Positions 32,711-36,075 of a stretch of 36,075 nt of DNA are shown in pieces; within the stretch, counting starts at the first letter, position 1; the number at the start of each line of letters is the position of its first letter. The notes under the pieces are model-generated. The model was not told the origin of the DNA. It did not search any database and saw only the letters and a list, made by a program, of their open reading frames with translations. The stretch lies in assembly GCA_903857255.1 (NCBI GenBank), contig CAIODY010000006.1, forward strand, positions 1 to 36,075, given 5' to 3'. The position numbers and the translations under genes were made by a program. Source of the DNA: an uncultured bacterium (GTDB taxonomy: Bacteria; Bacteroidota; Bacteroidia; Chitinophagales; CAIODY01).

Positions 32711-33844
32711 TCAGTTGGCGGTTTTATTTTTCAATGAATCAAAATCTTTGTTTTTGGTAGAGTCAATTTTGTGCAAAATAAATTTATCTACAAATGCTTT
32801 CTGATATTTTTTTGCATTGGCTTGATGTTCTTCAAATGTTGCTGCAAAATTGTGATAGCCGCTAAAATCTTCTTTCGCACAAAAAAACATAAAATCATTT
32901 TTTTCGGCATTCAGCACCGCATCAATCGATTTTGTTGATGGAATACAAATCGGACCAGGCGGCAAACCCTTTATTTTATAAGTGTTGTAAGGCGATTCGA
33001 TTTTTAGATGACCAAATAAGATTCGTTTGATAGTAAAATCATGCAAAGCAAAACGTACAGTTGGGTCAGCTTGCAACGGAATATTTTTTCTGAATCGATT
33101 TAAATAAACACCAGCAATGGTGGGTTTTTCATCTTCCATGGCAGTTTCTTCATCCACAATCGAAGCTAAAATTGTTGCTTGATAAGGTGTTAAACCAATT
33201 TGCTGCGCTAACATTTTTCTATTCGGATTCCAAAATTTCTTGTATTCCGCCAACATTGTTCTCCAAAATTTTGATGGCGAAACATTCCACCAAAATTCAT
33301 ACGTATTCGGAATTATATAACCAGTCATATCTTTAAAATGGTCAGTGGTATCAATTTTCAAATTGGCAAAAACAGTATCGAATGAATTTTGCAAAGCAAT
33401 AGAATCAGGCTCTAAATTTTTTGCCACAAAAACTCTGAACTGATGATTCAGCCTATATTTTCCAACTACCAAATGAACTGGCGTTTGAGCACCGCTTCGC
33501 AACATTTTTATCAATTTAAAATTGCTCATGTTGGGTTCAATTTTGTATTTACCAGGTTTAATATGGTCAGGATAATCTAATTCTTTTGCCAACCATAAAA
33601 ATGTTGTTCGATTAATAAGCAAATCATTTTTGTCTAAAATGCTTAAAACATCATTGTATTTTGAACCTGTTGGAATGTAGATGAACTCTGGCTTTAGAAG
33701 TGATTTGTTAATGTTTGAGCGAAAGAAATTTTGATACAAACGCCAGCTTAATCCACCACCAATACAAGCCATGATGATGAACCAAATCAATAAAATTTTT
33801 TTCCACTTTTTTAAGTGATGTATTTTTTTGAAAATATTCGCCAT
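32711..33844 (-). CDS. mltG: Endolytic murein transglycosylase MltG
   Basis: 377 residues. The N-terminal membrane helix (about 16-36) anchors a periplasmic enzyme that cuts nascent glycan strands and sets their length. The core has LASIVDEETAMEDEKP with the catalytic glutamate, then GVYLNRFRKNIPLQADPTVRFAL. LPPGPICIPSTKSIDAVLNAEKNDFMFF and the C-terminal FSGYHNFAATFEEHQ are typical. The length fits the family (340-380 residues). A seven-base gap separates it from the upstream acyltransferase gene. Confidence 0.94.
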   Translation of the reverse strand: MANIFKKIHHLKKWKKILLIWFIIMACIGGGLSWRLYQNFFRSNINKSLLKPEFIYIPTGSKYNDVLSILDKNDLLINRTTFLWLAKELDYPDHIKPGKYKIEPNMSNFKLIKMLRSGAQTPVHLVVGKYRLNHQFRVFVAKNLEPDSIALQNSFDTVFANLKIDTTDHFKDMTGYIIPNTYEFWWNVSPSKFWRTMLAEYKKFWNPNRKMLAQQIGLTPYQATILASIVDEETAMEDEKPTIAGVYLNRFRKNIPLQADPTVRFALHDFTIKRILFGHLKIESPYNTYKIKGLPPGPICIPSTKSIDAVLNAEKNDFMFFCAKEDFSGYHNFAATFEEHQANAKKYQKAFVDKFILHKIDSTKNKDFDSLKNKTAN

Positions 33845-33851
33845 TAATTTT

Positions 33852-34727
33852 TTAGTTTTTTTCCCTTTTTAATTTCCATCGTTTGTGGCTCCACATCCAG
33901 CTTTCAGGCGATTGCAAAATCAAATTCTCTAAATATTTTGTTTGTGTTTCAGTAATCACAAATGGTAAAACTTTGTTGGGTTCATCGCAAATCAATTTAA
34001 ATTTCATTTCATAATATCCTCGTTTTATTTTTTCAGGATACATAAAAACTACTTGTGCGTTTATTTGTTGAGCATATCGTTCAACGCCTGTAAACACAGC
34101 CGTTTGCTGATTTAAAAATGTTGTCCAATACACTTTGCTATCTTTTCTTGGGCTTTGGTCAGCCACAAATCCAACGGCATATAATTTATCAAATTGCTTG
34201 TTCATAAATTGTCCAACATCTTTCGCCGCAATCATTTCCAAGCCAAATCTTGTTCTATTTTTAAAAATAAATTTTTCGAAATAAGGATTGCTTAAAGGTG
34301 TATATAAGCCAACTACTTGAAATGATTTATTCATCGAAATGCGCTGTGCAGCCCACTCAAAATTGTTGTAATGCCCACCAACAACAATAATTTGACGATT
34401 GCTTTTGCTCAATTCATTCCATGCTTCTTCGTTTATAAATTTCATTCGCTTTTGCAATTCAACTTTTGAAACGCTAAATAATTTTATGGTTTCAATTACC
34501 CAATCGCACAAATTTTTGTAGTACAATTTTTCGATTTTCAATAATTCATTTTCATTTTTTTCAGGGAAGGAATTTTTCAAATTTGCTCGAACCACTTTTT
34601 TTCGATAACCTAAAATGTGATAAATAATAAAGTACAAACCATTGCTAAATCCATACAGAACTGGCATTGGAAGCAGTGATAACGGAATTGCAAAAATGTA
34701 GAAAAGATAAAAACCGATGAATTGCAT
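33852..34727 (-). CDS. LpxL/HtrB-like lipid A acyltransferase
   Basis: 291 residues from the ATG at 34727. A TTG five codons upstream (34742) is less convincing. The family motif HYNNFE (HX4E) begins about residue 120 within VVGGHYNNFEWAAQ, and ADQSPRKDSKVYWTTFLNQQTAVFTG follows with the second substrate-binding segment. The N-terminal membrane helix FIGFYLFYIFAIPLSLLP anchors it in the inner membrane. It transfers an acyl chain to a lipid A precursor; chain length cannot be told. It is encoded 19 bp after the GWxTD gene. Confidence 0.88.
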   Translation of the reverse strand: MQFIGFYLFYIFAIPLSLLPMPVLYGFSNGLYFIIYHILGYRKKVVRANLKNSFPEKNENELLKIEKLYYKNLCDWVIETIKLFSVSKVELQKRMKFINEEAWNELSKSNRQIIVVGGHYNNFEWAAQRISMNKSFQVVGLYTPLSNPYFEKFIFKNRTRFGLEMIAAKDVGQFMNKQFDKLYAVGFVADQSPRKDSKVYWTTFLNQQTAVFTGVERYAQQINAQVVFMYPEKIKRGYYEMKFKLICDEPNKVLPFVITETQTKYLENLILQSPESWMWSHKRWKLKREKN

Positions 34728-34745
34728 TGGGTAAAAATGCAAAAA

Positions 34746-36075
34746 TTATTTTGGATTATTCATAAAAGTATTGATGCTTGGTTGGCTTTGTTGACCGCCA
34801 TCAATAGGTGTATTCATATCCCTTCCGAGTGTATTGCCAAATGTGTTTGGATTTACACCATCATAATTTGGCATAGCCGATTGGGTACCATTATTTGAAC
34901 TCCAATTATTGTTTTTCTCTCCAGTTTTATTGGTGTAAACAATTTCAAAATCGTTGGTTGAGCGGTCTTTGGGAGAGAAAACAAATTGAACATTTTTTTG
35001 CTCATCCAACGCATAATAATCCCAAACCTCATAAGGCATGCCTGTATTTCCGCCATCTGCCGAATGTTCGATGCTGTTTGGTGCACCATATTGCAAGTAA
35101 ACTCTTCCTCTGTCTGTTTCAAACCCAAATCGCATAGCAGTTCCATAATTGCTGTTTACAATTTTCAACTGTTCTTCATACTCATTAAATGCAGCAAGCG
35201 GATTAAAGGAATTTCGCTTTTGCCAAAAATTGTAGTAAAACTGCTTCATGTGTTCCTCATTATTTTCTTGTACCAAATTATCAATGTATCGCCCTTCGTT
35301 GGTAGATGCAATTGGAAAAATAGTTCGTAATCTGGTTTTCATTTCTTCTTTTGAATATCGGTTCACAAAGGTTCTGCTAAAGTTTGTTTCCTTGCTGAAA
35401 TAAGCAGTATCACTGCTGTTGTTCATTTTGTGTGATAGCGATTTGAATCGTTGAAATGGAATATTTGTTGCTGCATAAATTTCATTGCTTCTGTTCAATA
35501 ATTGCAAATTCAAAGTATAATTGCCGCTGGCTAATTTTGAAATATCAATACTCTCCAAAACTGGCACTACATCAGCATTATCTAACACTTCTGAATTTGA
35601 AAATTCATCCAAAGTTTTTCCTGTTTCTTTTCTTGAAATAGCATATTGCAAAATGAATTTTAAATCTTTTTGATTGGCTGGCGGATAAATTTCGGTGTAA
35701 AAATTCAACTTATTTTTTTGCGAAGGAAAATAATTCAACACCATCGGAATCAGCTGCAAATCACCTCTCTGAAACGATGTCTTATTTTTCCCCTCATAAA
35801 AAGTGTCGAGCAATTCAATATTTGAGAATGAAAATTTTGCTGCATCAAATCCGATTTTTATTGTTGAATCAGTCAAAACCGCTTTTCTGTTTTCATTTAC
35901 AATTTCTGTTTCAACCGTGTAATTGCCTTTTGGCAAAGCATTTCGGCGTAAATCAACCAATGCTGAATTGATGTTTTTAATGTCGTTGGCATTTTTATAA
36001 TTTGCTGTGTTCAATTGATATTTATCAAAATGTACAATTTCATTTCCATCTTTTTTGAAAATGATGGTAACTACC
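34746..36075 (-). CDS. GWxTD domain protein, N-terminus cut by window edge
   Basis: The last 442 or so residues of a larger protein. The frame stays open to the end of the window (reading upstream of a Leu codon at 36014 as ...KKDGNEIVHFDKYQL), so the true start is beyond it and no internal start is needed. A beta-rich region (to about 36 kb-35.3 kb) resembles a fibronectin-like fold. The C-terminal part has RTIFPIASTNEG, QFYYNFWQKRNSFNP, GFETDRGRVYLQYGAP and YEVWDYYA, the hallmark of the GWxTD domain. Its role is unknown. It is the first visible gene of the run with lpxL-like, mltG and yihY, suggesting an envelope function. Confidence 0.85.
   Translation of the reverse strand, partial: VVTIIFKKDGNEIVHFDKYQLNTANYKNANDIKNINSALVDLRRNALPKGNYTVETEIVNENRKAVLTDSTIKIGFDAAKFSFSNIELLDTFYEGKNKTSFQRGDLQLIPMVLNYFPSQKNKLNFYTEIYPPANQKDLKFILQYAISRKETGKTLDEFSNSEVLDNADVVPVLESIDISKLASGNYTLNLQLLNRSNEIYAATNIPFQRFKSLSHKMNNSSDTAYFSKETNFSRTFVNRYSKEEMKTRLRTIFPIASTNEGRYIDNLVQENNEEHMKQFYYNFWQKRNSFNPLAAFNEYEEQLKIVNSNYGTAMRFGFETDRGRVYLQYGAPNSIEHSADGGNTGMPYEVWDYYALDEQKNVQFVFSPKDRSTNDFEIVYTNKTGEKNNNWSSNNGTQSAMPNYDGVNPNTFGNTLGRDMNTPIDGGQQSQPSINTFMNNPK

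Noticed and set aside
34853-35330. Several short ORFs opposite or within the GWxTD gene
   Set aside because: All overlap a continuous frame with a recognisable domain and are shadows of it.

Overview
The window comes from a low-GC member of the Bacteroidota, most likely a Chitinophagaceae/Sphingobacteriales-type environmental lineage. Supporting signs are the short RpoD-type primary sigma factor, TAnnTTTG -7 promoter boxes, a type IX secretion C-terminal sorting domain, Bacteroidota-typical families (DUF4783, GWxTD, DUF5679, an mS38-like mini-protein upstream of rng) and very AT-rich spacers. Most of it is ordinary chromosome. No rRNA, tRNA, CRISPR array or complete transposase gene was seen.

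Layout. 1-533: repeat-rich, gene-poor DNA. 534-2345: a DUF262/DUF1524 (GmrSD-like) gene packaged like an integron gene cassette: a 15-nt sequence just before the gene is complementary to a 15-nt sequence covering its stop codon, and a folded attC-like element follows (2342-2475). 2521-4716: a giant TPR protein starting right after that element with a doubtful start. 5008-9528: c-type cytochrome lipoprotein, DUF1275 membrane protein, purB (minus strand), beta-CASP metallohydrolase. 9602-9887: seven 42-bp tandem repeats. 10074-13103: large T9SS-secreted protein, convergent with aroQ. 13658-16621: two related lipoproteins, a DUF1569 protein and an EamA permease. 16624-18659: lipoprotein, leucine-rich-repeat protein, DUF5679 protein. 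18784-23104: sigma-54-type response regulator, Bax-inhibitor-1 protein, MlaD/MCE protein, primary sigma factor. 23392-28812: TPR protein, the 31-aa mS38-like protein, rng, a saccharopine-dehydrogenase-like protein, DUF4783 and nadC. 28783-29174: a 362-bp insertion at the 3' end of nadC that left a second copy of the gene's last ten codons. 29272-29961: a lone CcmC/CcsA-type gene. 29962-36075 (minus strand): a tight seven-gene envelope run (GWxTD protein cut by the window edge, LpxL-like acyltransferase, MltG, YihY, PIG-L deacetylase, WbqC-like, DUF423).

How the genes work together. The minus-strand run combines lipid A acylation, peptidoglycan strand release and probably surface-glycan synthesis, so it reads as an envelope-assembly operon. 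The 24.3-28.8 kb run joins ribosome/RNA metabolism (mS38-like, RNase G) with amino-acid and NAD metabolism. The two most unusual things are both small mobile-DNA signatures: the cassette around the GmrSD-like gene and the small element, rich in RNA hairpins, inserted in the nadC 3' end.
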